This document shows, piece by piece, positions 13,984 to 27,482 of a DNA stretch of 64,000 bases; position 1 is the first letter of the stretch, and each line of letters opens with the position of its first letter. Source of the stretch: Klebsormidium nitens. Taxonomy: Eukaryota > Streptophyta > Klebsormidiophyceae > Klebsormidiales > Klebsormidiaceae. The notes under the pieces were generated by a model. It had not been told where the DNA came from, searched no databases, and was given only the letters and a program-made list of their open reading frames with translations. A program made the translations under genes and the position numbers. The stretch lies in contig DF236991.1 in NCBI GenBank assembly GCA_000708835.1, positions 124,001 to 188,000 of the forward strand, read 5' to 3'.

Positions 13984-14699
13984 AGTTAACCCCGGCTTAA
14001 CTTCGTATCCTACCGGCTGTGCCCTGGCATGATTCAGGTGCCAGGACTTCTTTTGGTCATGCATTGTGGTACTGCCCTTCCACGTCCGCCGGATTGACGT
14101 CCCTTCGTGGAAGTGTCACTCGTTGCGGCCTCGTGCTTCTTTGTTCCAAGCGAAGCGGCCAAATTAATCAACCTCCTCCTCAGCCAACCCAATTCGATCC
14201 AATCCGCATAACGGGAGCCGCAGGCTGGTGCTGCCGCCTAGCTCACCTATCCCTTCTGATGGCAAGGACGAACAACACTTTTCTGGGAAGGACTTTCGCA
14301 ACACCGGTGGACCCCTTGACGGTCTGAAGCCACACTTGACTTGCCAAACACAGAGTTCCTATCTCGGGTGATGTCATCTCGTTCGGATGTACATTTTTGT
14401 TTATCGTAGCAGCTGACCGTTACTAATTTCATTCGGGCTGTGCTTTGTATACGCCTTTCATCGCAAGTGTACTGCTGGCCAAGATCCATATCCTGGGCTT
14501 GTGCGCATAGACTGTGCTAGCCCTTTTCTGCTTAGAGATGCCAACAGTGCTTCGACGCCTGAAACATATAATAAGGTTGGTTTGTTGGCTCCCCCATACT
14601 TATATTCCCATATAGGATACCTGCTGGGCCGGAACCTTGGCGCGAGTATACGATTCCGCGCGAATCAAATCCGCTTTGGTACTCTGATTTATTTGGCAT

Positions 14700-15240
14700 C
14701 GGCCGGTTGCCTGAGCTGTCATCTCGCATTTAAAGTACAAAAGTTGGAGACGGCAATGGAGTGCAGAACCGGAGGGCTCCTCTTGATCATAACTGCTTAC
14801 GTTTGCATCCGGTTCCCTGCTTCACATCATCTTTCGATACTAACGGATGCGACTAGTCAGGGACGTTCGGCAACTGCCCGGCGATGATTGTGCATATGCA
14901 CTTAGGACTAAATTTTGCTTGAAGTCACAAAGGCTGCAGTGGTGTGCTGAAGCCAGGATTGCTTTGATTGAGGAAGAGCTAGATCGACGAGTGAGTACTC
15001 TACGTCTTGGCCTGTCCGACGCTTCTTTGTCAATATACTGAAATTCTGCTTGGATTTCACCAGCGTTATGAAGTGCATGGGCCTAGGCTCTTCGCGGTCA
15101 ATGTTTTCCAGTGTTGCCAACGAGACGTCCTTTGGGTTCGCAAAGGAGATGCTCTTCCTCCTCTTTTTTGTTTACTGAGGAGTTTCTGTCATCTTGTACG
15201 TCGGCGCTGCCCATGTCGCGTCCATCCGTAAAGAGAGTTG
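14700..15240 (+). repeat. About 540-bp segment duplicated at 18340-18900, copy 1
   Basis: This segment and 18340-18900 share blocks in the same order: GGAGGG..CTC.TGATCAT.ACTGC, the box C/D-like unit (14878-14956 / 18471-18546), GCCAGGATTGCTTTGAT, TACTCTACGTCTTGGCCTGT, CTTCGCGGTCA and GGCGCTGCCCATGT. Divergence is high, so the duplication is old. Distance is about 3.6 kb. Confidence 0.8.
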
Positions 15241-15672
15241 ATTCGTGTGTTTACTTCAAAGACTCATGAAAACTGCAGGTTGTCTGGATACACCTCCTTC
15301 ACTTCTGTCTTGCACTGCTCTTTATTTTGAATGTACCTCTTTCCTGGCGCTCTTATTTGTACTCCGTAATATAGGGGGCGATGATCTGCGGGTTGGGGAG
15401 CAGTCCCAACCTTCATTCTGTCCAACTTGGTATGAAGCCTTTTAGCATTTGGACATCTTATCCGGCTTGATCGCGCCGTTTAGCCACCCCTGCTTTGCAA
15501 CTTAATCGGCTCATTTTGCTCGTACGTGGACTTCTTTGAGGCTGCCGGTCGCGGTTTTCTCACGTGCACCGGACTGCCCACTGTTTTGGACAGCCAGGAG
15601 CAGACTCATTCTGGGCATGACTTGCACAGACTTCTGACTGTACCGTGCAGCGCGCTTGCATGGTCAGCTCAG

Positions 15673-15737
15673 GGTGACAAGGACGACTGGTTTCTGCCCC
15701 TTCACTCAGCGGTCATTTTGCCGGTTCTGATGTCGCC
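15673..15737 (+). ncRNA. Box C/D-like unit with seven-base closing stem
   Basis: GGTGACA (15673-15679) pairs with TGTCGCC (15731-15737), with CTGA at 15727-15730. The box C position reads AGGACGA, two changes from consensus. It lies 138 bp before the unit at 15811 and shares its stem type, so the two are probably a local tandem pair. Confidence 0.45.
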
Positions 15738-15810
15738 ATCCCGCAACGATCGATGTAAGGCCGAAGTTGATCCGTGGACTGAGCATTGGCTGCTCCAAAG
15801 TACGAAAAAG

Positions 15811-15871
15811 GGTGACAAAGATGACTTCGCCTTTTCCCAACTACCGATATGCCGCTGTTTCTGACGTCGCC
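15811..15871 (+). ncRNA. Box C/D-like unit with six-base closing stem
   Basis: GGTGAC (15811-15816) pairs with GTCGCC (15866-15871), including one U-G wobble. AAGATGA (15818-15824) differs from box C by one base; CTGA is at 15861-15864. The stem sequence differs from the common TGGC/GCCA yet remains paired. Confidence 0.5.
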
Positions 15872-18339
15872 AGCGGCCCGAAACTGTAGAACGCAGACCG
15901 AAGTGAGCTGTTTGATTGCACTACGTATCAACCTTCAATTTGAGCACTTTATGTTCTAGCTTCTGCACGGGTCCCATGCTGTACTTCGCTGGCTGTGATC
16001 CAAAAATATTTGGGCGGTGGAATCCCAGATCTCTAGTTTCGCTCTGATGCCAACCCTGGCTAAGTTCGTTGCTCCTTCTCATGCCATTCTTTGATTCTGC
16101 ATCCGCACGCATTCTCCGCTCCCAAGACGTTACTCGCTTGTGTTCTGCTTCGTCCGCGACGTATTTGAGTACGACAAATACAGCACTTGTCGAACGGTCG
16201 ATAATATAATACCAAGCGTCGTCGGCATGACCCGCTGCGAGTAGCTACCGCTTTGCTGCTTGCCGAGCTTTCAAATCATCCTTTTTGGGATTGCCTCCTG
16301 CAAACATTCTGGTAGGTACAGATCGTCGTGCGTCTTGCTGGTTGGGACAAATGTATGGAGGCTGAGGACTTTACGATCCTCTGTCACCTCCTTAGAAAGA
16401 TCCGTTGGTACACCCTGAAAGATGAAGCAGCTTGGAGCTACGGATAAGCCCAGTTATTTATTTTTGTGGCAAGGACGTACGCCAGTCCGGAAGGTCCTTC
16501 AACCAGGACACCGTGCATTATCACGTTGCTTGATCTGGAGCCGCACTTTCTTGGGCAGTGAATCTAAGCCCGCTAGCCGATCGAAACAATACACTGTGTG
16601 GCGGATTGCAATGTGATTAAACGTTGCAGTTTTCTATCGTTTTTGTCTTGTTCTTTGACGGATGTTTGGGCTTCGCAGAGTGCGTAGCACGTACCGGCCG
16701 AGATCGGAAACGTACTTGGGCCTGCGGCTCATTGGTGTAGCTAGACGTCCTGGTGGTGACGCCTTCAGTGCTGCGCGCACGAGTTGCTTAAAAACGTCTA
16801 TTGCGACAACTTCGACACGCGATACCTCTGGTTCTGAATCGCAATCTGTTGGGCCGTAATCATCTGACTTTGGCGCGCATCAAAGCATTTCGCACGCTGG
16901 CCGTGAAACAAAGTTTGGGCGAAAGTCCCAGAACTTCTGCATGCGTTCCTGATGCCACCTGTGTTTCCGTACCGCCTCGCTTCAACATCCAAGCTTTGCT
17001 TAAGTTTGAGTCCCACCCGGCGCCAGCCGATCCTAAGTTCCATCCCCGTGCTGGCTTTGAATGTACTTCTAATCCGTCTCTTACTAATCCTCTGCACATT
17101 CGGGTGGAAGCTCGTCCCTTTCCAAGCCGTCAAAAGAAGCCATACCCGAGCGCATCGACAAAGATTGTGCGCCCTTGGGCTATATTTGCAATTTGGTTGG
17201 ATCATCGATCGGGGCCACGAACTTGCGTTTTATGCATCGGATCTGTTGTAGCTGAGACTTTTGAGATTCCTCATTGATGATCTCAAGGATGAATGCGGGA
17301 GCTTTCACCAGAATCTCTTTATGCTTCTTAAGTTCAATCTGTGATGTAAAAGCCGACATTCAGACTCCACACAACTGGACTTGTCTGAGAGAAGATCTGC
17401 GTCCGACTTATCATTACGCGCCCCACCGTGACTTCACTCTCTGCTGGCCGTGATTGGGAGTTTATCTGGGCGAAAGTCCCATTGTGCTCAGTTCTGCCAT
17501 GATGCCAATGTTTTGGTTCCTCGTCTTGCCAGTTCTTAACTTCTAACCCGACCGCTGTGTTTGCTCCGAGTGTCTCGGTGCCCTGCGTTCAATCAGCCGC
17601 TTTGCAGTCCTCCTTTCCAGCTGTCTAATAGGACGGACGTCCTCTGGCTCAATCAAAGCCGTAAAACCAAACTGTTTCAGGACTCGTCTTGATCGTCCTG
17701 GTTGCTCGGTTTTCCCCAGACGAACTTGTCCTTTAATTGGCGTCCCACTCCAAGACTGTCTTTGTTTTTGGTTACCTTTTTCATGGACCTTTGTTGACGT
17801 CGGGTATACGAAGGTCATGAACGTGATGGCCCCCGCGAAACGCTCGGCTGATCGAGGCAAAGGGCAGAGCGGAGGCCGCAAAACTGCGAGGCGCTGCCGC
17901 GGTCCAGAGGTTCTACTCGTTCATCTCATGGCAAGGACGTAAGAGCATTCTGGGAAGAACAATGTCCCACAAAAGCACTCGACTGACGTTTTGAAGCCAC
18001 AATTGCTTCGGAAAACTCTAAATTTGTACTCAAGTCTCCGTGCCATTATTGACTGGATCAGTTGAGAACGTTTGACTGCGGGACTTTCTATTTCTTTTCC
18101 GGCTCATTTTTGGATGCGCCGCCCTTCAAATCATGTGGGCGGTACTGGCAGAAATCCCAGACTTGCGTGCGCTTGTGGCTGGCGGATGCCTGTTCAGCCT
18201 AGCTCGTCTCAAATTAAAGGTGATGCCGTTGGTGCTTCGCGCACGAAATAAACGGTAGGTGCTAAATTCATTGTGGATCTACTTGCACCTTCTGTTTCCT
18301 AATGGATCAAGGTGTCTGCTGGTCTGGATGAGCACCATG

Positions 18340-18900
18340 TTAATGCAAAGGGCAGAAGCGGAGGGGGTACCTCTCGATCATGACTGCAGTTTCCGTTCAC
18401 ATCCGGTTGCCTGCATCATTTTATTCCGTGATAACGATTGAGATTTGGCGGGAATGTACGGCAACTGTCCGGTGATGATCGTGCAAAACACTTTGCATTT
18501 CGACTTTCGGTCGAAGTCACCAACAATGCAGTGGTGGGCTGACGCCAGCTAGGATTGCTTTGATCGAGGAAGAACGAAATCGATGAGTGACTACTCTACG
18601 TCTTGGCCTGTCCGACAATTCTTGATCGGTGTACTAAAATCTACTTGATTGGTGCTCGAGGTTCTTCACGTGGGCCTCCGAGTCCCTTCGCGGTCAGTAC
18701 TCTTCTGTGATGCCGAAGAAGCTTCCTAGAGATTGGAACCCAGAAGAAGTTTCTTCCCCTCACTTTGAATTGTCGGAAGTTCTGGCAGCGTGTGGGCGCT
18801 GCCCATGTTGCGTTCAAGCCGTTATCGTTATGTTTGACTTGGACGTTTGATGGAAAAAGCTTTGTTGAGTAATGCAGATTGCAGCTCTTTGCGAGCAGCC
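18340..18900 (+). repeat. About 540-bp segment duplicated at 14700-15240, copy 2
   Basis: Partner of 14700-15240. Its snoRNA-like unit has an exact box C (GTGATGA, 18472-18478) and box D (CTGA, 18539-18542) but a poorer closing stem than most copies. A further fragment of the tail, TTCGCGGTCAGTAC, recurs at 21469. Confidence 0.8.
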
Positions 18901-21900
18901 TGCCGCTTTGAGTTAGAGAGGGAAGCTTAGAAAGTCGAATGACCAACTTAGTCGAGTCTGCGACCCTATAGCGTCAACTTAATTGACTAACTTTGAAGGT
19001 TCCCCCTCTGTTAAAACCGGCAGGTTGCTTGAAAAGAGCCGAAATACTTTCTGAAGCTCTTGATACGCTGCTCGCTACTGAGCCGCCACGCCGTCACGCA
19101 GTGATGTTGAGAAGTGCGAGAATAAGAAGCAATGTAGACGGGGTGCTAAGGACCACTTTACAGATGCTTGAAAGAAGGCATGCAGACATTCTGTTGTCAT
19201 TCGCCTCCCTCGCTTCATTGCTTAAATCAAACCTTCCGCTACTACTAGCTTTCTCAGTTTCAGTTCCTCAACGGTCACTGTGACGCCATTCATACGAGAT
19301 TGAGCTTAATGTTGCCAGTCACACGTTCTATTGAGAAATTTAGAGTTTCGCAGCTTAACCATGACCACGGTGCCGCGCAAACAGACTCGGAGAGGCGCAG
19401 GGAATCTGGCACCCGACCGAGACTCTCGGGCAGCTCCGGGCTCTCTATAATCCAAGGAGAGAATAAGATTCAAAGACTTCGGTTCAAACAAACTTTGTGT
19501 GCGTGTGGGGACATTTGAACGAACTTGATCCGGTTGGCCGCCGGCAGCGTTGTCACGAACTTAAAAGTGGAAGAAGGATACGGGTAGTCTGAAAGAGCTA
19601 CGCATAATCAGGCCGAGTGAACTTGATCGCTTGAGTCACAGATTGCCTCTCGTTTCAGCCAACTCGGGGCGCTGCATCTCAACCAGTGTTTTTAGGTTCA
19701 GAAATTGTACTTGCGTCAATCCAATCAGTACCTAGCTAAAGTTTTTGTAGTCCCTATTCATTTGCCCGACTGAACCAAGGCGTCTGGCTGCTTGAAGGAG
19801 AACATAGCGCGAACGTCGTTTCTTCTCCTTGAACGAAGTCGAGCACGGCGCGTTGCTACTTTTCTTGATGTGCGCTAGATGATCTTGTTGGTCGGATCGC
19901 TTTCTACAACGTCCTCTGCGCGCCACCGTTGCCTGTGACGAGAAACAACCTGGCGTCATTGCCACATCAGGTCCGAGTAAGAGTGCAGACGCCGACGTCC
20001 ACTGGCATTGAAGTTGCTTTCGTAAGCACGGGTCCTCCATTGCGCTTCACTCATTTGTTTATTCCGCTCTTCATTACTATCCCTAGAACGGGTGAACCGC
20101 GTGGTGAAACGATCACTTACTACGTCCATACCATGTCAAGTAGCCAAGTATAGTTTCGTGGATATGACGTTTACCCACTGTACTGAGACTGATAACGCTC
20201 AGAGAAGGCAACGCTAGCGTCTCCACTGAGCCTGAAAGCCATGGTTCAGAATCTCTCCTGTCACTGGCAAATCTCAATGTTTTGCGCCCAATCAAGCAGT
20301 TGTGATTCTCATGGCCACTGAAATCACCGCACCTCTCATATGCACCTGTGTCGCGCAATTGCTGTTTAGCTTCAAATCGCGCGATGCACTAGCAGCGCAG
20401 CACGTGAAATCCCTTCGAACAGCCTGCGTCTCATGGTTTTATCACGACCAATTGCACTTGTGTCGGGGGTTACTGCGTCTTCCCTGTGTTTTCGGGTCGT
20501 GATTGATTGGCAGAAGTCCCAGCAGCTTTTGGGCAGCTTTCATACTCGCGACACGCACAATCGCTGATCGAGGGCCAGAGAGCGGCACCGGGAAGATTGT
20601 ACATTCCCGTCTTTCAAGTTCTTCCTGCTCGTTGTTTGAGTTCACTGTTTTCAGTTGAGTAACTGATTTGAAGTGAAATTATTTGCATGTAGTCATTGTA
20701 CGGCCGGTCCACTGGGCGACAGTATGAGAAGTGGCAATGATAAGCTTAACCGCATGATCGGGATGCTCCTCATTCCAATCAGTCCTCCGGCGTAAATCAT
20801 GAAGCCGTGCTTTTCTTCAGTTCATCAATCAGATTCGGCTCACTCGATTATCAAAGTTGGAATTTCGCTTGAACGTGTCAAAACCGGGACAGATTCTCAA
20901 AGGCTTTTGAAGCGGCGATGTGGCTTATGAAGGGCGGCGCCCACTGGCACTCGTGGCTGCATGGGCTTGTTTAATCTTGGGGTTACGTTTCGCGCGCCTT
21001 TGGTCACATTTGCTCCTAGCTCCGGCTTCGGTTTCGCCTTCGTTCTTGACTGGAGAGGTCGGAGTGCGCACGCACGTTTCCAATCTTTGAAACGTACCTT
21101 GACTTCTGAATGCTTTTCGACTGGAAAGTTAGTTCATGTGTGCAACCCTAAGAATGACAACTGGACTGATGATGTGCTTCTTACGGGTTGCCTGGCGATG
21201 ATCGTTCCTTTGGGCGGTGGCTCTAAACCAAAGCCAAGCTGGATCTTGCCCATGGATGATGTCACAACCAGACACATTGGAGGAATCAGGATCATACGTC
21301 AAGTTTCATGGCACTTTGTAATCTGCCAGTATCAATCTTCGCATATCGTTCGATCTGCATATCCCACACGCTGCATGCATGAGCTGTTCAACGGCATGCA
21401 CCAGTAGTTTCATTTCGCCCAGTGCATTCAGAAATGCATTTTCTTTCCTTCCTCAAAGGTTCGATTCGCGGTCAGTACCCGAGGAGCTCTGGCAGTGCAT
21501 CGTGCTCTCGTAATCGTTCTGCTAGACCGCCGCATCACCGCCCTCGCTTCCATTTCCGTAGCGGCACTTCATGCAGATCGTTCCACTTGCAGCTTCGGCG
21601 GCACTCGCGGGACTCCCTGCGCAAGGACAGGCTCATAATATTTTCCAGCCAATATCAGTCACGGGGCAGACTAGGTCGACGCCGTGACTTTCCCGTGGGT
21701 TATCTTTTCGGAATCCTCGATGCTGATTGGCTGCCGCCGGACTTAGTTCAAGTCGACTTAAGTTAGTACGTACCTATATATGCAGCGGCGTTCTTGGAAA
21801 TTATCTATCATCTGTGAGTGGCAATGACAGCAGAGAGCCAGCTCTGGGTACTTTTCTGCCCAGTAGGTTTGATCGTCGAGAAAGCAAAAAACGTAAAAAC

Positions 21901-24900
21901 GTAATTGCGCTTGTTTCAATCAAGTCCAAATGTACTTTTTGTTCAGGCTGGTTGCTTTTCCGTTTGCAACCCTTCAGGGTTGATACTGAGCCACTGGCAG
22001 CCCCTTGCATTTGGAGCCGCTGCAACGAAAGGCCGACATTGGCTGACACTGAAGGTAAAAGCTCTAACGCGCGCGCGCGGGGAGTTGGGGTGGTTATGAC
22101 GAGAAACCCAGGCACTTGTCGCCAAGCAGAGCGACAATAATGCCTCCAAGGAAGAAACCGCTGAAGCCATGTCCTCCGCCCAGAAATAGTACCCCCACGT
22201 GATCACGTACAATCGAGAAGTCATATACAGGCGCACGTGGCATAAGCTGCGGGGCTCTGTTTCGCTTAATCTTACGTTTGCTTTCTGCGACTGGCTAGGT
22301 TCTTGGATTTCCTTAAGCGGCCGCTAGAAAAGACGGAGTGCTTCTCTTCGGCGTTAGGTTCTGTAGGGGGCGAATTGAAGAGTTGCTACCAGGAGATACT
22401 TTTTGTAGAATGAGTTGAGCCGCGTTTGCTATGTGCCTGTGCATTGTGTCAGAAAAAAACTAGGGTGGTGCACTCAACTCCGAGTACAGAAATCCTGAAG
22501 GTACCATGGAGACCGCTTTTAAATTTAACGTCGAAGCGGAACTGAACACCAGAGTCATCATACTTCGTTCATCATACTTCGTCCCAGCCTGAGTTCAGTT
22601 CAGGAGGGGTGCGAGTATTCTACGGAATGATTTGAATGACTCCTTGCCCGTCGTCATGAGAGCACATTCTGAAGTGGACGGGAATGCAAACACCTTGCAA
22701 AAAAGCCAGAATACAGCGCCGAACGAGTGCCCGGTACTTGCACAGGTGCTTCCATTCAGGCAATGATGTTTTTGTCACCGACTCTGGGAGCGTGAGTCTC
22801 AGTAGTGAGGGACTGAAATATGCCTCAAGCTCTCGTCAGAGAACAAGCTGAGCCATGTTTTGAGCCGCGGTTTCCTCTGGCGGATCAGCGGCTCTCACCT
22901 TTGGACTAACGCCAAAGCAAGACAATCGCGGCCGAAGCGGGAGTGGGTGCAGAAAGAATTGCGGCAAAGGAATAAACAAATTCCCGCCGGTAAGACGAAT
23001 CGGGGTGCCCAGCTTGAAGGACGACGTCTCGGTGCTGCTGACCCATAATGATGGAAAAAGTAGTAGGTCGCGATCAGGGCCGCCGCAGCCGTCATGTTGT
23101 TCGCAAGAAGTTGCAGATGAGTGTGTCCCCCGAGTGAAGGATTTGTCCGTCTTTCTGATCCTGAAAGCTCAGCAAAGTTAAAGCCCGGAGCCTGAGCGCA
23201 CCTGGCGGGTCGCCAGTAACTTACTCTTCCCGGCGTGAAATGATCTTTACTAGGCGTGCAGTCTCGGTCGTGCCCGATTGATCCTGATTCTTACACAGTT
23301 TTGCGCGCCGGCCTCGTACTGGATGCCGTCGCTTTTCGGCCGCCTTCGTCTCGCGTTCAGGTCCGAGATCGAGTGCTATTCTGGACACGTTGCAAGGGAG
23401 TTTGACGTGTGCTATTATAAGGAAATTTTGAAACGGACTCTTTTGCTATTTGCGTACTCTATGGCCGACCATGAATGACTACTGGTCGAAGATTAAATTG
23501 GAACGGACTGCTTTTACCCTTACATACGCTGTGGCAGGCCATGAAAGACGCTGTGGGCAGTAGCTCTTTGTGCCAAGACGACCCTCTGAGTATGCCACAT
23601 CTGATATCTGCACAGAAGGGCTTCAAAATCTAAATAGCACGTCCTTCACTGGGCGGTACGAGTTTACGCGTCTTCTTGAGTTGTGGGACTGATTATTCTC
23701 CGGCATGCCCAAGAGAATCTCGCATTTTGGGCAAAATGGTTTGCATACTTGTAAGTTCCTGAGAAGCCAGGACGGGTCAAGGCAGGCCCCCCACTTCATG
23801 TTGAAGGCGCCCAATGTTCCGCTGCATGACATTTGTTTCCGCTGCAGCTTCGGCGAAGTTGGCCCGTTTCAAGTGGTCGAGGGCTTCTAATGCATTTTTA
23901 GCAGTTCATCAATCAAGGGAGCCGATGATGCAGGGGCAGACGCGAACAAGTGGCCTGATACTTATGCCTGACGAGTTTGAAGCTAGTGGCCGTGATAACT
24001 CTGAGATCTCGGTTTCATCATTCGGTCATCGGCTGTTTCTTTACTGCTGTAAAGCATTGAGCCACGTATCACGCGTAAGGACGTGAAAGCATTTCTCGTA
24101 CCACCACTGAGGTACTGAGGGCAGAAAGCAGTAATCTATTTTGCAATTTTGTAAGGCTTCCTTCCTGCTTTGAAGTCTGGTTCGTCAGCGTTACCTCTAA
24201 AAGGTAGTACGTGATCTCGCACGCGAGTCACTGGGAGCGCCTTGCGGGCAAAGAAGCCTTCTGAAAGGAAGACATCCGCACAGAAACCAAAACTTAATTT
24301 GACATCGTCAGTCTGGTAGCTATGACTAGAACCTGCTCAAACTTCGTCGCCCACCACCGTGACAAAGCGAAGTAGTTGTCGAATGCTTTCCTTTTTAGCG
24401 ATAGATTTTCTCTGCTCGTTTCGAGGGTTTGTTGCGATGGAAGCAAGATTCTATCTAATGTTAAACAAACGCACTAAACGCCTTGGTAAAGCCTGTGGGT
24501 AGCGGAAACTTGAATGCTTTAACGATGAATAGTCTGGCATGTCAGATGACTCCCGTCCGAGGCGATGAATTCACAGGGCTTTTGGGCCCAGCTTTAACCC
24601 CAAACAAAAATTGACCACTTTCGAAGCTTTCTGCGAAAAGAGCTAGACAATTTAAACTTGCGCCTCTTGTGATGGTTTCGCCTCAACGGTTTCGGTTGCG
24701 AGCGGCCTTACATCCATTCCAATCCGTGGCCAGCAGTTGTCTGGCGCAATTTGTTCTCGGCTTCGTCCACAAGTCGAGACCATACTCGGCTTCTGCGCCC
24801 CCAGCTCCGGACGTTTCTTATCAGAGCCGGATCGAATGAGCCTGAGGAAGCGTAGATGGTGGAAATGTGTCCTCTTTGCAGCTGGTAATCAAGGCGCCCT

Positions 24901-25254
24901 AAGGAGAGAAACGTGTTTATCTCAGTTTCCTTTTTGCATCCAAGAAGCAGCCTGTGTCAGACTGCTCCCACAGTTGATCAGCGGCTCAGGTTTTTAAGAA
25001 CCCAGGATTGCTCAGACAAAATGCCGACGGCAGAAGCGAAAATTATGAGCTGGCGGGTCTTCAAGTTAATTCCGCCGGCTGGAAGACGTAGCATGGCGCC
25101 CGACCAAGCAGCGCTGCTGACGTGTGATAACGTGAGCAGCAAGAAGGGGGCCGCGGCCGCGGCCGATGCGGCTGTCATGGTGGCCGCCCTACAAGAGGAT
25201 CCAAGTGGGTCCTCTTCACACTCGGTACAAACGAACCGTCCTAAAATCCTAAAG

Positions 25255-25440
25255 CTCGGGGACTTCGAAGTTCGAGGCTTGCTGCGCTTGGTGGGTCGCC
25301 CAAACGTGAGCTTGCACACGAATTCTATGTCAGCTTGGCGGATCTTTGAGTGATTCACGTCCTGTGATCTTTCCGCTCGGCGACTTTGAAGCTTGCAGCG
25401 CACCGGCGGGGTGGGTCGGCCAGACGTAGAAATAAAGTCG
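25255..25440 (+). repeat. About 120-bp tandem duplication
   Basis: 25255-25345 and 25375-25475 share CTCGG(G/C)GACTT.GAAG, GC(T/A)GCGC, GGTGGGTCG(C/G)CCA.ACGT and TTGGCGGAT in order. A third partial copy is near 23190 (GGCGGGTCGCCAGTAAC). Confidence 0.65.
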
Positions 25441-26953
25441 AAATATCGTTTTGTGATCAATTGGCGGATGCTGAGCAGCCGCCTGCAAACTACCGTATGC
25501 ACGCCTGGATGGGAGTCCGGGTGATGCAGATTAGCCAGCTTATGAAATGGTAAAGACGCCACGACTGGTCTTGTTGGTCGAGGCAAGTCGAAAGTCAGCC
25601 TCTTTTGGTACAGCCGACCAGCTCCGAGGATTTCGAGCCCGTTACGAATTTGGAAGCATGCATGGCTTTTTGAGGCCAAGACGGTGTCAAATAATGGTCT
25701 CGAAATGGGCTGTCGTTCAGACTGTCTGCGGCGCTTCTCAACTGGGAGCAAGCTTGGTTTATATCGTGTACGCGAAAATTCTCGACTGCGGGCTTCATGC
25801 TGGCCGGCAGCTTACTGCTCGACGTTCTGACTCAAACGCCTAAAGTGTTTGTCGAAGCTATTTGTCGAAGCTGTAAGTGATCCGTTATAAAATCATCTGT
25901 TCTGTACCTTACGGCCTGCAGCTTGACTCTCTGTTTGCTCGATTTTCTCAGCTCGGAAATATCAGTTGCACGTGAGTCGCTGACCGGACGGATGGCGCTA
26001 GCACCGGTTGTCTGGTTGAGTCATAGTATGAATTCTAGGCGCAAGTGGTGAACTAAATCTGTGACGTACAATCATTATGTGGGCACTGATAACGCGCAGT
26101 TTCGACCTTTCGTGGGCCAGGCTAGCTCAGGCCCAACGCTGCTGATGCCGAACCTATGACCGCAACGGATCGAATCTGACTTCGTCGTGACGACTCCCTC
26201 TGTAAGCTAAGTAGCTGAGTCTTGGTAATACACGCCAGTAGTAGATTCACGAGAGATGTATTTGTCCGCGAAAGTAGATGTTCTCGTGCATCTTAGGTGC
26301 TTTGTTTGAGGCGATGGAATTACGCCTTTGGGAGCACCTTCAAAACTCTCATGGATGTTGCCGGCCGTATATGAAGCCTGAAGCCTCTTCGGGTACAAAT
26401 CTAAAGCTTGCGACTCCTGAGATGCATTTTTTTGAGACGATTGAGATGCTGAATCGATTTCGATCTTGCTCCTTACAAATACTTATCCTGATCTGTGTCC
26501 ACCATGCGCTTCAATTCGACAATCGACTCTAGGCGGCGAGAGAAAGCCTTACACGGAAGACGGCGGAAGGGAGAACGAAGAAGAAGCGCGGCACGAGATG
26601 TAAACCCTCGACGCCGGCAAGACAACGCGGGGTCAAGTTTCCAAGGAAACAAACCTTTGTGTCTCAGCGGCTATATGGGGCAAAATTAAACCTTTGCTTA
26701 AGGGTCATCTTTCAATGCTTATGCCGACCTGCCTGCAGCCTTACATTACACACCTCAATTACATTAATGATTAAACTCGGGTCTCATCGCTTCTTACGAC
26801 GTTTGGATGGTGCCTGTTTCAGAAGGCATCCGTGGAAGTGTGGCGAAGACATCTCGAAGCTCTGGGACTGAAATATCAGCCCACCGCAACGTCCACGTTG
26901 CCCTCCTGCTGAGCACGACAACAGAAGCAATTGAGATTGTTGACCTATTTCTG

Positions 26954-27031
26954 GTGGCAAAGATGAGATGCTCAGAAAGCTGTCCTCCAGAACCGGGACA
27001 ACAGCATTTGGTGGCGGAGCGCTGAAGCCAC
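26954..27031 (+). ncRNA. Box C/D-like unit
   Basis: GTGGC (26954-26958) pairs with GCCAC (27027-27031). Box-C-like AAGATGA is at 26960-26966 and CTGA at 27022-27025, with one unpaired base on each side. The unit is 78 nt, within the usual C/D size range. Confidence 0.45.
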
Positions 27032-27482
27032 GCACGGCGTTCCGGAGACACCGTACCCCGACGGAACGAAAGTCGCACTATGGTTGCGGGGCTCGCTTTT
27101 TTTCACTCTGTGTCTGCCTAAATCCGTCGCGTCTTCCTGTAGCGGCTGACCGTTTTCTGGCTTGGTATGAGCCCAACCTGACCGGTTTCTGTACGTGTGA
27201 CGCAGAGGGAGCGGATATCATCCAAGAAAGATCAGGTCTTTATTTTCAGTGATAGATTGAACCGGCTTCCGTGATGTGCCTGCGTCGAAGCCTGGCTGGC
27301 GTCGAGAGCCGTCGTTCGTTATCTCCCGTGATTGGAGTCTGAAAGTCTAGTGTACATCTTATGAAATAATCTGCCCGCTTCCGGAGGCATCTCATGCAGT
27401 GGAAGAAACTTTGTCGGCACTGATATGAGACCAGCATAACCCAGAAAGCTCATTCAAATCCACTTAAGGTGGCACGTTTTAG

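Noticed and set aside
6875-18000. TGGC...-type units as tRNA genes or tRNA-derived SINEs
   Set aside because: No B box (GGTTCGANTCC), no anticodon arm or TPsiC arm; CTGA and box-C motifs fit C/D-type RNA better.
24978-25751. 257-codon minus-strand ORF
   Set aside because: It spans two unrelated repeats (the GC-core segment and the 120-bp tandem duplication); the corresponding frames are not kept in the other copies.
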